A DNA stretch of 64,000 nt from Pseudomonadota bacterium (GCA_023451735.1 JAEXYH010000099.1:1-64000), one strand, 5' to 3'. Counted from the first letter of the stretch, positions 24,598-33,662 are shown. The notes: generated by a model not told the origin, from the letters alone. Made by a program: numbers and translations.

Positions 24598-26073
24598 ATG
24601 AACATGGCACGTCTTTCCAATGCGACGCTCGGCGGTCTGGCTCCCTCCGTCGAGCAGCCGGGATATGATCGCGCAGCGGTCACGGCCGGGATCGTCCATC
24701 TCGGTATCGGCGCGTTTCATCGCGCCCATCAGGCGGTTTTCATCGATGATTGCCTCAAGGCCGGCGAGACCGATTGGGGCGTGATCGGCGCGTCGCTGCG
24801 CAGCCCCGATACGCGTGATGCGCTGGGGCCGCAGGACTGGCTTTACACGATTGCCATCGGCGACGCTGAGCGGCGCTCGCTGCGGGTTGTCGGTGCCGTG
24901 CAGGATATCGTTGTCGCGCCTGAAAATCCTGCACGGCTCCTCGATATTCTATCCCGTCCGTCGATCCGGATCGTCAGTCTCACTGTGACGGAAAAGGCCT
25001 ATCTTCGAAACGCTCTCGGCGATCTCGATGTCGGTCATCCGGACATCCTCGCCGATCTCGATGACCCGGAGCGGCCGCGTTCGATCTTCGGCTTCATCGT
25101 CGGTGCTCTAGAGCGACGGCGCAGGCATGGCGTCGAGCCGTTCACGGTTCTCAGCTGCGATAATCTTGCCGATAACGGCCGCGTGCTGCACAGGCTTCTC
25201 GTTTCATTCGCGGCCCGACGAAGTCCCGAACTTGCAGCCTTCATCGAGAAGCATGTGGCATGCCCGTCGACAATGGTCGACCGTATCGTGCCCGCAACGA
25301 CGGATCAGGATCGAGCCGACATCACTCGTCATCTCGGCGTGCGGGATGCCTGGCCGGTTGTCTGCGAGCCCTTTGCGCAATGGGTTGTCGAGGACAGGTT
25401 CACGCTCGGCCGGCCAGCCCTGGAGCGCCATGGCGTGACCTTTGTGCGCGATGTTCGGCCTTTCGAGTTGATGAAGATCCGCCTGCTGAACGGAGCACAT
25501 TCTGCCATCGCCTATCTCGGCTTGCTGCTCGGACATGAAACCGTGGCGTCCGCCTTCGCCGATCGCCGCATATCCGCTTTCGTGGAAGGCCTGTGGGAAG
25601 AGCTTATCCCGACCTTGCCTGCGGAGGAGAGGCTTCGGCCGCTGGTTTACATCGATAACCTGAGGCGGCGTTTCTCGAACACCGCGTTACGGCACCGGAC
25701 GGCTCAGATCGCCAATGATGGATCACAGAAGCTGCCGCAGAGAATAGTTCTGGCAGTGATCGAACGTCTCGATCGGCGTCTGCCTGCAGATCATCTTGCT
25801 CTGGTGATCGCGGCCTGGATTGCGGCGCTGGCTCGACGCCCGGCGCCGGGAGATTTCACCGATCCTCTCGATCGCGCACTTGTCGCCATTCCGCTGTTTC
25901 CGGATGCGGGTGTCGCCGAAGTCGAGGCGGTCTTCGACCTGACCGGCTTTGGTGGTGATGCCGTCTGTCGAGGTCAATTGGCATCGCTGGTTGCCGGTCA
26001 CCTGACGCAAATCAACACATTCGGCGCTGCAAGCGCTATCGATGATCTCAACAGCAAGGGCATGAGACGATGA
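24598..26073 (+). CDS. uxuB: Mannitol dehydrogenase family oxidoreductase, probable fructuronate reductase
   Basis: 491-aa long-chain polyol dehydrogenase. The N-terminal nucleotide-binding segment IVHLGIGAFHRAHQAVF, CDNLADNGRV and the catalytic-lysine region VRPFELMKIRLLNGAHSA are typical of UxuB/MtlK. Pairing with uxuA supports D-fructuronate reduction to D-mannonate; mannitol or arabinitol 2-dehydrogenase activity is the main alternative. Starts at 24598 or 24604 are both possible and neither has a good ribosome-binding site. It begins 31 bp after the ATPase gene and overlaps uxuA by 4 bp. Confidence 0.83.
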   Translation: MNMARLSNATLGGLAPSVEQPGYDRAAVTAGIVHLGIGAFHRAHQAVFIDDCLKAGETDWGVIGASLRSPDTRDALGPQDWLYTIAIGDAERRSLRVVGAVQDIVVAPENPARLLDILSRPSIRIVSLTVTEKAYLRNALGDLDVGHPDILADLDDPERPRSIFGFIVGALERRRRHGVEPFTVLSCDNLADNGRVLHRLLVSFAARRSPELAAFIEKHVACPSTMVDRIVPATTDQDRADITRHLGVRDAWPVVCEPFAQWVVEDRFTLGRPALERHGVTFVRDVRPFELMKIRLLNGAHSAIAYLGLLLGHETVASAFADRRISAFVEGLWEELIPTLPAEERLRPLVYIDNLRRRFSNTALRHRTAQIANDGSQKLPQRIVLAVIERLDRRLPADHLALVIAAWIAALARRPAPGDFTDPLDRALVAIPLFPDAGVAEVEAVFDLTGFGGDAVCRGQLASLVAGHLTQINTFGAASAIDDLNSKGMRR

Positions 26074-27260
26074 AACAGACTTGGCGATGGTTCGGTCCCG
26101 ATGACACGGTAACGCTCGATCACATCAAGCAGGCGGGCGCGAGCGGCATCGTGACGGCTCTTCATCATCTCAATGACGGTCGTGCATGGCCGCTGGAAGA
26201 GGTATTGAAGCGGAAGGCGTTGATCGAGGCGAATGGCCTGACATGGTCGGTAGTCGAAAGCATCATTGTGCACGAAAACGTCAAGACACGAACCGGCAAT
26301 TTCCGCGAGCTGGTCGACAACTACAAGGCATCCATCCGCGCCGTGGCTGAAGCCGGCATTACCACCGTCTGCTACAATTTCATGGCGATCACGGACTGGA
26401 CGCGCACCGATCTCGATTACCCCATGCCGCATGGCGGCACGGCGCTGCGCTTCGATGTGGTGGAATTCTGCGCCTATGACATGTTCATGCTTCAGCGCCC
26501 CGGTGCCGGGGAAGATCATCCGCCGGAGCGGATTGCCCGAGCGGAAGAGCGCTTCAGGACAATGAGCGATTCAGACAAGGCACGGCTGGAGCGCAACCTG
26601 ATCGAATGGGTCCCTGCGCGCGAATTCGTCTACGACCGGCAAAGCCTCAACCGGATGCTCGACGTCTACAAGGAGCTGTCGGAAGACGGTCTGCGCGAAA
26701 ACCTGTTCGCCTTCCTGAGCGAGATCGTGCCCGTCGCCGAAGAGGCTGGCGTCAAGATGGCCATTCATCCGGATGATCCGCCGTTCTCGCTTTTCGGATT
26801 GCCGCGTATTGTCCGCAACCGCTCCGATGCGCATGCGCTGATCAATGCCGTCCGATCCCCTTCGAATGGCATCACGCTCTGCACCGGCTCCTACGGCGCA
26901 AATCCGGACAACGATCTGGTCGCTATGGCCAAGGAATTTGCCACGGACATTCACTTCGCTCATCTGCGCAATGTCACCAAGGAGGGCGACGGCTCCTTCC
27001 ACGAGGCTGAGCATCTGGAGGGTGATACGGATATGGTGCGTGTCACAATGGCGCTGATGGCCGAAGAGCGCCGCCGCCAGCAGACCGGCAGGGTCGATTG
27101 GGAAATCCCGATGCGCCCGGACCATGGGCATGCGATCGTCGACGACATCGGCAAGAAGGTCAATCCGGGCTATTCATGCATCGGCCGGCTGAAAGGGCTT
27201 GCCGAATTGAGAGGCATCATGCGGGCAATCGACGTGGTCACACCTCAAGAATTTTGGTGA
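26070..27260 (+). CDS. uxuA: Mannonate dehydratase
   Basis: 396 aa, the usual UxuA length. It dehydrates D-mannonate to 2-keto-3-deoxygluconate, a step in glucuronate catabolism. Signatures are WRWFGPDDTVTLDHIKQAGA at the N-terminus, CYNFMAITDWTRTDL, MAIHPDDPPFSLFGLPRI, CTGSYGANPDNDL, HFAHLRNV and RPDHGHAI near the C-terminus, with His and Cys residues of the metal site. It is translationally coupled to uxuB and is the last gene of the block. No KDG kinase or aldolase is in the window. Confidence 0.93.
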   Translation: MKQTWRWFGPDDTVTLDHIKQAGASGIVTALHHLNDGRAWPLEEVLKRKALIEANGLTWSVVESIIVHENVKTRTGNFRELVDNYKASIRAVAEAGITTVCYNFMAITDWTRTDLDYPMPHGGTALRFDVVEFCAYDMFMLQRPGAGEDHPPERIARAEERFRTMSDSDKARLERNLIEWVPAREFVYDRQSLNRMLDVYKELSEDGLRENLFAFLSEIVPVAEEAGVKMAIHPDDPPFSLFGLPRIVRNRSDAHALINAVRSPSNGITLCTGSYGANPDNDLVAMAKEFATDIHFAHLRNVTKEGDGSFHEAEHLEGDTDMVRVTMALMAEERRRQQTGRVDWEIPMRPDHGHAIVDDIGKKVNPGYSCIGRLKGLAELRGIMRAIDVVTPQEFW

Positions 27261-27363
27261 TGTCTTGTACGTCGATGATCTATCCCAGCGGTTGAAGCGA
27301 CCCTCCTTCATTAAAGACTAGAGCAACGATTCCAATCCCCTCAAGACCTCAACTTCGGAACAC

Positions 27364-28035
27364 TCACGCCTTTGAAAGGAATTTCGGCTCCTTCAGAATG
27401 TGCTCAACTCCCTTCTGTATGTGGGTCGTTATGATCTGCCTTGCTCCATCAGCGTCTCTTGCGAGGGCCCGTTCAAACAGCAGCCTGTGATCGTCCACGA
27501 CCGCGTTTCCCCGAAAACTTCCAGCGAGCATATGATATCGAAGAAAACGATCGAATACCGATGAAAGGTTCTGCAGGAGCGTCGTTGATCTACTTGCGGC
27601 AACTATTGCCCTGTGAAACTCCCAATCACACCTGACCCAATCGATCGTACGAGAAATATCTCCAGTGAGAAGCTTGCGCTCCACCGCAGCCAGTCGATGA
27701 TGCGCAGCTACGATTGAACCTTCCCACTCGAGATCACCGGCTGAGAATGAAAGGCCAATGGCATGACATTCCAACACTATACGAAGGTCAGCCAGTTCTA
27801 TCAGCTCTTGCCTGGAAACGGGACTGACCTCAAATCCACGTTGCCCCTCGGCAAGCACGAGATTCTCCGCTGATAGCCTGCACAGTATCTCTCGTAACGA
27901 AGAGATGCTGATCGAATATCGCTCGCGAGCCTTTTCAAGCTTGATCTTCGAGCCGGGCGGTAAGATCCCGAGGATGATGTCTTGCCGCAACTGCCGAAAG
28001 ACTGCGTCACTGATGGTTTCGGTTAGCTCACTCAT
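27364..28035 (-). CDS. GntR family regulator with FCD domain (tandem paralogue 1)
   Basis: 223-aa FadR-subfamily regulator. A winged helix (about 8-72, with LPPGSKIKLEKA and SLREILCRLSAENLV) is followed by an FCD effector domain with metal-type acids and histidines (CDWEFHRAIVAAS, VDDHRLLFERA, ITTHIQKGVEHIL). The start at 28035 is chosen because MSELTE aligns with the start of the neighbouring paralogue; a TTG at 28074 overlapping the previous stop is an alternative. It probably responds to a small carboxylate; candidates are dehydroshikimate-type acids (right) or uronate products (left). Confidence 0.85.
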   Translation of the reverse strand: MSELTETISDAVFRQLRQDIILGILPPGSKIKLEKARERYSISISSLREILCRLSAENLVLAEGQRGFEVSPVSRQELIELADLRIVLECHAIGLSFSAGDLEWEGSIVAAHHRLAAVERKLLTGDISRTIDWVRCDWEFHRAIVAASRSTTLLQNLSSVFDRFLRYHMLAGSFRGNAVVDDHRLLFERALARDADGARQIITTHIQKGVEHILKEPKFLSKA

Positions 28036-28070
28036 CCGTTCATGCACACCTGATCGTTCGTCACTTATGA

Positions 28071-28745
28071 TCAATCCTGAAGGGGCGACTTGCGCGCCAA
28101 TGCGTGTTCTACGCCGCCCTGAATATGCAGACCGAGAATTTTCTTCGCCTTTTCTTGGTCTCGCTCAAGTGCCGCATCCAAGAGCTGCTTGTGTTCATCC
28201 GCGGCAATCTTGCCACGATAGGAGAGAGCAACCATTTGGTAGCGGAGATATTTGTCGAAAACGGCAGCATGGGTTTCCATCAGCAGCCTTGAACCACAGG
28301 CAGAAATCAGCGCCTGATGAAACTCCCAATCGTAACGCTTCCAGTCTTCCGTCTGACTCGTGTCTCCGCTGGCCATGATGGTTTCCATACGAGCAAGCTT
28401 GTAGTGGGCGGATACGAGCCGTGCTTCCCAGTCGACATCGCCCCTTTCGAAAGATTGCTCCAGCGCATATGTCTCCAACAGCAGGCGAAGCGCGGCAATT
28501 TCTTTAAGATCGGTCGATGACATTGGTGTCACATGAAAACCGCGCTGGCCTTCCGCCACGACAAGGCCTTCGGAGGCGAGGCGGTTGAGGATTTCCCTCA
28601 GCGTGCTGACGCTGGTGTCATACGTCTCCTTGAGCTTTTCGAGCTTCATCTTTTGACCGGGAGGAAGGCGTCCGAATATGATATCGGCTCGAATTCGCTT
28701 GTAGCTGTTTTCGGCAACCGTTTCAGTTGGTAATTCGGACATCAT
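28071..28745 (-). CDS. GntR family regulator with FCD domain (tandem paralogue 2)
   Basis: 224 aa. Winged helix (about 10-75, LPPGQKMKLEKLKETYDTSV) plus FCD domain (YDWEFHQALISACGS, ADEHKQLLDAALERD, LGLHIQGGVEHAL). Side-by-side comparison shows the same spacing and many identical residues as the protein encoded directly downstream (for example ILPPG/RLPPG and GVEH), so the two arose by tandem duplication. The gene lies just downstream of 3-dehydroshikimate dehydratase on the same strand and is a likely controller of the quinate/shikimate block. Confidence 0.85.
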   Translation of the reverse strand: MMSELPTETVAENSYKRIRADIIFGRLPPGQKMKLEKLKETYDTSVSTLREILNRLASEGLVVAEGQRGFHVTPMSSTDLKEIAALRLLLETYALEQSFERGDVDWEARLVSAHYKLARMETIMASGDTSQTEDWKRYDWEFHQALISACGSRLLMETHAAVFDKYLRYQMVALSYRGKIAADEHKQLLDAALERDQEKAKKILGLHIQGGVEHALARKSPLQD

Positions 28746-28852
28746 TTGTGCATCTCGGAGATTTTCTTAATCCTCATACATATCTTGTTCGCCCGTTTAA
28801 ACCCATTCTATCGCAGTCAACGATGCGCGGACCGCATTCCGCCCGCCATGGA

Positions 28853-30742
28853 TCAAAGTCTTGGCAAACCTTCGGGCCTGAGAGCCTTTTTCAACGCTGC
28901 AATGCGAAATATGGCGTTGGCCGCTCCATATCCGCGATAGCCGCTGCGCTGAACGATCTCGAAAAAGAAGCCTTCACCGAAAGTCGTGCTGTAAATCTGG
29001 AAATATTCGCCATGGTCGTCTTTGTCATAGAGAATATTGTCGGCTTTTAACCGTTCCGTCAGCGTGGGGTTCAGGCCGAAGCGGGCTTCTATGTCTTCGT
29101 AATAGTTCGGAGATATTGGCAGAGGCTCAAATCCGTTTGTGCGCAATGCCGCAACCGTGGCGAATATATCTTCGGTATGAAATGCGAGGTGCTGTATGCC
29201 CGAGCCGAACCTTTCCGCGATGAAATGGCCAGCCAGTGTGCGGCGGTTCTCCGCTCCGTTCAGCGTTAGTCGCAGACTGCCTGAGCTATTCTCGACCACT
29301 TGGCTGCGCACCACTCCGGATGGGTCGATTATATCGACCATCGGCGTCTTGGCGGCTTCGAATATTGAGGTATAAAACAGCAGCCAGGTCAGCATCTCTT
29401 CGTAAGCGACCGTCTGGGCAATGTGGTCGACATGGGTGAGATGCGCTGAGGAGATACCCGTGTCGTCCAAAACCGGTGTGAAGTCGATCTCCGTGAACCG
29501 GCCGAGATCGCTTTTATCGTCTATAAAATAGATCAGTCCGCCACCCACCCCGCGGATCGCCGGAATATGGACTTCTCCCTGGCTCACCGGCTGCTCGAAG
29601 GGGTCGGCACCGAGAGCGGTCGCGCGCGCGTAGGCCTGACCGGCATCATTGACGATCAAAGCGAGCGCATAGGCGGACGTACCGTGCACCGCGAAGGAGG
29701 CGTTCGTGAAACCTCGCTCGTCGGTATTGAGCAAAAGGCGGATCTTGCCCTGTTCGAAAATCGCGACTTTCTTGGAGCGATGAACGGCCGTCCTGCGAAA
29801 GCCCAGCGTCTTGAGAATGGCGGCAAGGTTTTCGCCATCCTTCTCGTCGGTAGAAAACTCGACGAATCCTATGCCGTTTACAGCGGCGCGATCCGGCATC
29901 TCCGAAACTGAAAGCGTCGCAGCCTCGGGATTGCGACGAACCTGATCGCCAAGATAAATCAGAGAACGATGACCGTCCGCTGCGATCGTCCTTGGAGAGC
30001 CGCCTCGGAACTGGTCATTGAATATTTCCAGAGATAGGTAACCATCGTAGCCGGTCGCCGCGACAGCTTCGGTGAACTCTGTTACCGGCAAGTCGCCTTC
30101 GCCCGGCATGTTGCGAAAATGCCGTGACCAATAAAGCAGATCCATTTCGATCAGCGGCGCATCCGCCATCTGCACGATAAAAATCTTGTCCTTCGGAATG
30201 GACCGGATCGATCTGACGTCGATCTTTCGTGAAAGCGTATGAAAACTGTCGAGTATGAGGCCGATATTGGGATGATCGGCGCGTCGGACGATTTCCCAGG
30301 CATCGCGGTGATCATTGATATGTCGCCCCCATGCCAGGGCCTCGTACCCCACCCGCAATCCACGCCTGGCCGCCCGCTCGCCCAGTTCGTGGAAATCCGC
30401 TGCAGCGCGATCGATACCTCCAAGCGAGGCTGGCGAAACATTAGAGCAGACGAGGACGAGATCGGTGCCGAGCTGCTGCATGATGTCGAATTTGCGCTCG
30501 GCACGATCAAAGGTGCGGCTGCGCAGAGGCTCCGGCATTCCTTCAAAATCCCGGAACGGTTGGAAAAGCGTAATCTGCAGCCCGTGGTCGCGAACCATGC
30601 GCCCGACATCTGCCGGGCTGCCATCGAAGGCCAGGAAATCATTTTCGAAGATCTCCACCCCGTCGAATCCTGCTGCGGCTATCGCCGCCAGTTTCTCGGG
30701 GAACTCTCCGCTGATCGACACCGTGGCAATCGATGTTTTCAT
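28853..30742 (-). CDS. quiC: 3-dehydroshikimate dehydratase (TIM barrel fused to HPPD-like domain)
   Basis: 629 aa. The N-terminal sugar-phosphate-isomerase-type TIM barrel (about 1-270) has GFDGVEIFENDF, VGYEALAWGRHIND, IGLILDSFHTLS and YLSLEIFNDQFRGG, supplying metal-binding Glu, Asp, His and Glu. The C-terminal region (about 290-620) is a 4-hydroxyphenylpyruvate-dioxygenase-like vicinal oxygen chelate pair (HLTHVDHIAQTV, GIQHLAFHTEDI, FFFEIVQRSGY). This fusion matches QuiC-type enzymes that turn 3-dehydroshikimate into protocatechuate. The start at 30742 follows GGAGGAAACA. It is divergent from the importer and AroQ operon and delivers the substrate of PcaGH encoded 8 kb away. Confidence 0.88.
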   Translation of the reverse strand: MKTSIATVSISGEFPEKLAAIAAAGFDGVEIFENDFLAFDGSPADVGRMVRDHGLQITLFQPFRDFEGMPEPLRSRTFDRAERKFDIMQQLGTDLVLVCSNVSPASLGGIDRAAADFHELGERAARRGLRVGYEALAWGRHINDHRDAWEIVRRADHPNIGLILDSFHTLSRKIDVRSIRSIPKDKIFIVQMADAPLIEMDLLYWSRHFRNMPGEGDLPVTEFTEAVAATGYDGYLSLEIFNDQFRGGSPRTIAADGHRSLIYLGDQVRRNPEAATLSVSEMPDRAAVNGIGFVEFSTDEKDGENLAAILKTLGFRRTAVHRSKKVAIFEQGKIRLLLNTDERGFTNASFAVHGTSAYALALIVNDAGQAYARATALGADPFEQPVSQGEVHIPAIRGVGGGLIYFIDDKSDLGRFTEIDFTPVLDDTGISSAHLTHVDHIAQTVAYEEMLTWLLFYTSIFEAAKTPMVDIIDPSGVVRSQVVENSSGSLRLTLNGAENRRTLAGHFIAERFGSGIQHLAFHTEDIFATVAALRTNGFEPLPISPNYYEDIEARFGLNPTLTERLKADNILYDKDDHGEYFQIYSTTFGEGFFFEIVQRSGYRGYGAANAIFRIAALKKALRPEGLPRL

Positions 30743-30942
30743 TGTTTCCTCCTCCTGAAACAAAACGCTTTTTTGGGGTCTCGAAATTCGTAATGCGATT
30801 TCCAGCAAAAATGGTGAAACGCGTTTTATCAGATATTATAGAAAAACTATGTTGATTTGAAAATGGGCTTATGTCAATTTTGGCGTGTTGCCAGTTGGAG
30901 GAGAGCTGGCTGCCCCTTGGGGTTTTAGAGGAGGAGCACCCT
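30743..30942. promoter_or_regulatory. Divergent control region of the quinate/shikimate block
   Basis: This 200-bp gap is AT-rich and separates quiC (minus) from the binding-protein gene (plus). AAACGCGTTT at 30817-30826 is a 10-bp palindrome, and a related AAAACGCTTTT lies at 30762-30772 near the quiC ribosome-binding site. These are candidate sites for one of the GntR/FCD regulators encoded at 27364-28745. A strong AGAGGAGGAG sits before the plus-strand ATG. Confidence 0.4.
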
Positions 30943-31773
30943 ATGTTTGGATTCACATTGAATCGACGTCGCGCCCTGTTGGGCGCCGCGGCAATTTTCG
31001 CCGCAGCATCACTTTCACAGCCTGCCGCTGCGATCACGCCCGCCGAGATCAAGGCCAAAGGCAAGCTGGTCGTGGGTATCCAGGGCGACAACCCGCCTTG
31101 GGGTTTCGTCACAAGCGCCGGCAAGCAGGACGGCTTTGACGCGGAGATGGGTGCTTTGTTCGCCAAGGAACTTGGCGTTGACGTGGAATTCGTTCCGTTG
31201 GAAGTCAACAACCGCATTCCCGCGCTGACGTCGGGCCGTGTCGACATTCTTTTCGCGACGATGGCAATGCTGCCAGATCGTGCGAAAGCCGTGCAGTTCA
31301 GCAAGCCTTATAATGCCAATGCCATCGTGCTGATCGGCCCCAAAGACAAGGTGATCAAGACGAACGAGGATATGGCCGGTTTGACGATCAGTGTTGCCAA
31401 GGGTGCAGCTCAGGATACGCAGGTGACGAAGAACGCACCGTCCACCGCCACCATCCGCCGTTACGATGGGGATGCGGCAAGCGTCCAGGCACTCGCCTCC
31501 GGCCAGGTCGACGCACTTGGGGGCAACATCTTCTATCTCGATCGCGTCGAGAAGGCTGTTCCGGGCAAATACGAGAACAAGCTTGAATTCCAGAAGCTCT
31601 ACAACGGAGCCTGCACACGTCTGGGTGAGAAAGAGATCAACGTTGCGGTGAACGAGTTCATCGACAAGATCAAGGCCAATGGCGAACTGAAGAAAATCTA
31701 CGACAAGTGGATGAAGGTTCCTGTGCCGGAATTCCCCACGAGCCTCGAAGGCATTTCGTTCACCGCGAACTGA
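30943..31773 (+). CDS. ABC transporter substrate-binding protein, family 3 (polar amino acid type)
   Basis: 276 aa. The N-terminus LNRRRALLGAAAIFAAA ends in PAAAI, a Tat-like signal. The SBP_bac_3 body includes LVVGIQGDNPPWGF, GFDAEMGALFAKELGV, VDILFATMAMLPDRAK and the C-terminal IKANGELKKIYDKWM. The family usually binds amino acids. Here aroQ follows directly, and quiC and an AroE-like gene flank it, so quinate, shikimate or dehydroshikimate is the more likely ligand. That is inference from context. Confidence 0.88.
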   Translation: MFGFTLNRRRALLGAAAIFAAASLSQPAAAITPAEIKAKGKLVVGIQGDNPPWGFVTSAGKQDGFDAEMGALFAKELGVDVEFVPLEVNNRIPALTSGRVDILFATMAMLPDRAKAVQFSKPYNANAIVLIGPKDKVIKTNEDMAGLTISVAKGAAQDTQVTKNAPSTATIRRYDGDAASVQALASGQVDALGGNIFYLDRVEKAVPGKYENKLEFQKLYNGACTRLGEKEINVAVNEFIDKIKANGELKKIYDKWMKVPVPEFPTSLEGISFTAN

Positions 31774-31807
31774 GCTTCAGCTCTTCGCAAAGCTTGAATT
31801 CGCGTGG

Positions 31808-31859
31808 TGGCACCCGCTGGGGTGCCAGCATCGGCGCATGGCAAGCCCGTGCGCCGATG
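31808..31859. other. Two consecutive intercistronic hairpins behind the binding-protein gene
   Basis: TGGCACCC (31808-31815) pairs with GGGTGCCA (31820-31827) over a 4-nt loop. Immediately after, CATCGGCGCA (31829-31838) pairs perfectly with TGCGCCGATG (31850-31859). They fill the gap between the binding-protein gene and aroQ. No U-tract follows either stem, so protection or retention of the upstream message is the likely role. Confidence 0.65.
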
Positions 31860-31876
31860 ATTCCCGGAGTTTTTCC

Positions 31877-32320
31877 ATGAGCAAGACGATCTTTGTCCTC
31901 AACGGACCCAATCTCAATCTTCTGGGTGAGCGGGAGCCGTCGATATACGGCACGACAACCCTTGGCGACATTCGTGAGCGATGCGAAGCGAAAGCCGCGT
32001 CCCTGGGGTTTTCGGTCGATTTCCGCCAGACGAATTTCGAGGGTGAACTGGTGGAATCCGTTCATCAGGCGCGGAAAGATGCCTGCGGCATCATCATTAA
32101 TCCGGCAGGATATACGTTTACGTCGATCGCGTTGCTGGATGCGCTGAAGACCTTCGATGGCGCGAAGATAGAGCTGCACATATCCAACGTGCATGTACGC
32201 GAAAGCATCTATCACAACTCCCTGATTTCGCGCACCGCGACCGGCATCATCATCGGCTTCGGAGCCCGCGGTTATGAACTGGCGATCGAAGCCATGGCCG
32301 GCATGGTCGAGCCGTCCTGA
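31877..32320 (+). CDS. aroQ: 3-dehydroquinate dehydratase, type II
   Basis: 147 aa, the usual size of type II enzymes. Motifs: LNGPNLNLLGEREPSIYG with catalytic Tyr24, INPAGYTFTSIAL, and ELHISNVHVRE with the conserved His. It interconverts 3-dehydroquinate and 3-dehydroshikimate. Placed inside a transporter operon next to quiC, it is probably the catabolic isozyme (QuiB role) rather than the biosynthetic housekeeping copy. The start follows GGAG at 8-9 nt. Confidence 0.95.
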   Translation: MSKTIFVLNGPNLNLLGEREPSIYGTTTLGDIRERCEAKAASLGFSVDFRQTNFEGELVESVHQARKDACGIIINPAGYTFTSIALLDALKTFDGAKIELHISNVHVRESIYHNSLISRTATGIIIGFGARGYELAIEAMAGMVEPS

Positions 32321-32339
32321 GCGCGGCGCAGGAGATGTC

Positions 32340-33008
32340 ATGAACTACACTCTGGATTTTACCCCGGTCATCAATGGTCTGCCGAACCTTCTATGGGCCT
32401 GTCTCGGCACGTTTACGCTCGCCATATGCGGCATGCTTCTGGCGATTGTGATCGGCATCGGCGGCGTCATTCTGCGCCAATCGCCGTTGAAGCCTCTGCG
32501 CTGGCTCGTGATCGCCTTTGTCGAACTAATCCGAAATACACCTTTTCTGGTACAGATCTTCTTCATCTACTTCGCGCTGCCGCTGGCGGGCATCAGACTT
32601 GATCCGACGCCGACCGCGATCATCGCGCTGGGCATCAATGGTGGTGCCTATGCCATCGAGATCATTCGCGGTGGCGTGCAGTCGATCTCGAAAGGACAGA
32701 TGGAGGCTGGGCTAGCGCTAGGTCTTCACAAGGCTCAGGTTTTCCGCCTTATCATCCTCAAGCCGGCGTTGCGGGCGATCTATCCTTCGCTGACGAGCCA
32801 GTTCATCCTGTTGACGCTGACGACCAGCATCGCATCGGCAATTTCGGCCTATGAACTGACTTCGGTATCGCAACGGATCGAGTCCGACAGCTTCCGCAGC
32901 TTCGAGGTCTATTTCACCGTGACGGCGTTTTATCTCGTCATTTCCTGGGTGATGATGCGCGTCTTCGCGCTCTTCTCCTCCCGTTACTTCAGCTACCCGG
33001 TCAGATGA
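32340..33008 (+). CDS. Polar-amino-acid-type ABC transporter permease
   Basis: 222-aa His/Glu-family permease. Helices at about 12-40, 50-75, 80-105 and beyond; ELIRNTPFLVQIFFIYFALP and the EAA loop GQMEAGLALGLHKAQVFRLIILKPAL are diagnostic. AGGAG is 5 nt before the ATG. It forms a pair with the permease encoded 12 bp downstream. Confidence 0.9.
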   Translation: MNYTLDFTPVINGLPNLLWACLGTFTLAICGMLLAIVIGIGGVILRQSPLKPLRWLVIAFVELIRNTPFLVQIFFIYFALPLAGIRLDPTPTAIIALGINGGAYAIEIIRGGVQSISKGQMEAGLALGLHKAQVFRLIILKPALRAIYPSLTSQFILLTLTTSIASAISAYELTSVSQRIESDSFRSFEVYFTVTAFYLVISWVMMRVFALFSSRYFSYPVR

Positions 33009-33020
33009 GGAGGAAATCGA

Positions 33021-33662
33021 ATGGGACGCGATGAATTCCTTTTCCTTCTGGCAGGCCTCAAGTGGACGGTCGCGCTGTCCGTGGTTGCCTTCGTGTGCGG
33101 CTGCATTGCCGGGCTGCTGGTCGCTTTGGCACGTACATCCGGTATCTTCATCGTCGAAAGGCTGACCGCCGGCTATATCGCTATCTTCCAAGGCACGCCG
33201 CTCTTGATGCAGCTCTTCGTGGTCTATTACGGACTTGCATTGATCGGCATCCAGATGGATGCATGGGCGGCGGTCTCTGTCGGCCTGACGCTCCACGCAA
33301 GTGCCTTTTTGGGTGAAATTTGGCGAGGATCGATCGAAGCCGTTCCGCGTGGACAGACGGAAGCCGCAAAGGCACTGAGCCTCGGTTACGTCTCGCGGAT
33401 GAAGGACGTGGTCCTACCCCAGGCGATACGCATCTCCCTTCCGGCAACCATCGGTTTCCTGGTGCAGCTCATCAAGGGGACGTCGCTCGCCTCGATCGTC
33501 GGTTTCACCGAGCTTACCCGCGCCGGTAACATCATTTCAAACCAGATCTTCCAGCCACTGACCGTCTTCGGCGTGGTGGGAGCTCTCTACTTCCTGATGT
33601 GCTGCCCGCTGACCATCTACGGCGCCCATCTTGAGCGCAAGTTCCTGACCGCCAGCCGCTAG
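33021..33662 (+). CDS. Polar-amino-acid-type ABC transporter permease
   Basis: 213-aa membrane protein with FQGTPLLMQLFVVYYGLALI and the EAA loop GQTEAAKALSLGYVSRMKDVVLP, as in GlnP/HisQ proteins. AGGAGGAA precedes the ATG. It heterodimerises, by family analogy, with the preceding permease and is powered by the ATPase encoded next. Confidence 0.9.
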   Translation: MGRDEFLFLLAGLKWTVALSVVAFVCGCIAGLLVALARTSGIFIVERLTAGYIAIFQGTPLLMQLFVVYYGLALIGIQMDAWAAVSVGLTLHASAFLGEIWRGSIEAVPRGQTEAAKALSLGYVSRMKDVVLPQAIRISLPATIGFLVQLIKGTSLASIVGFTELTRAGNIISNQIFQPLTVFGVVGALYFLMCCPLTIYGAHLERKFLTASR

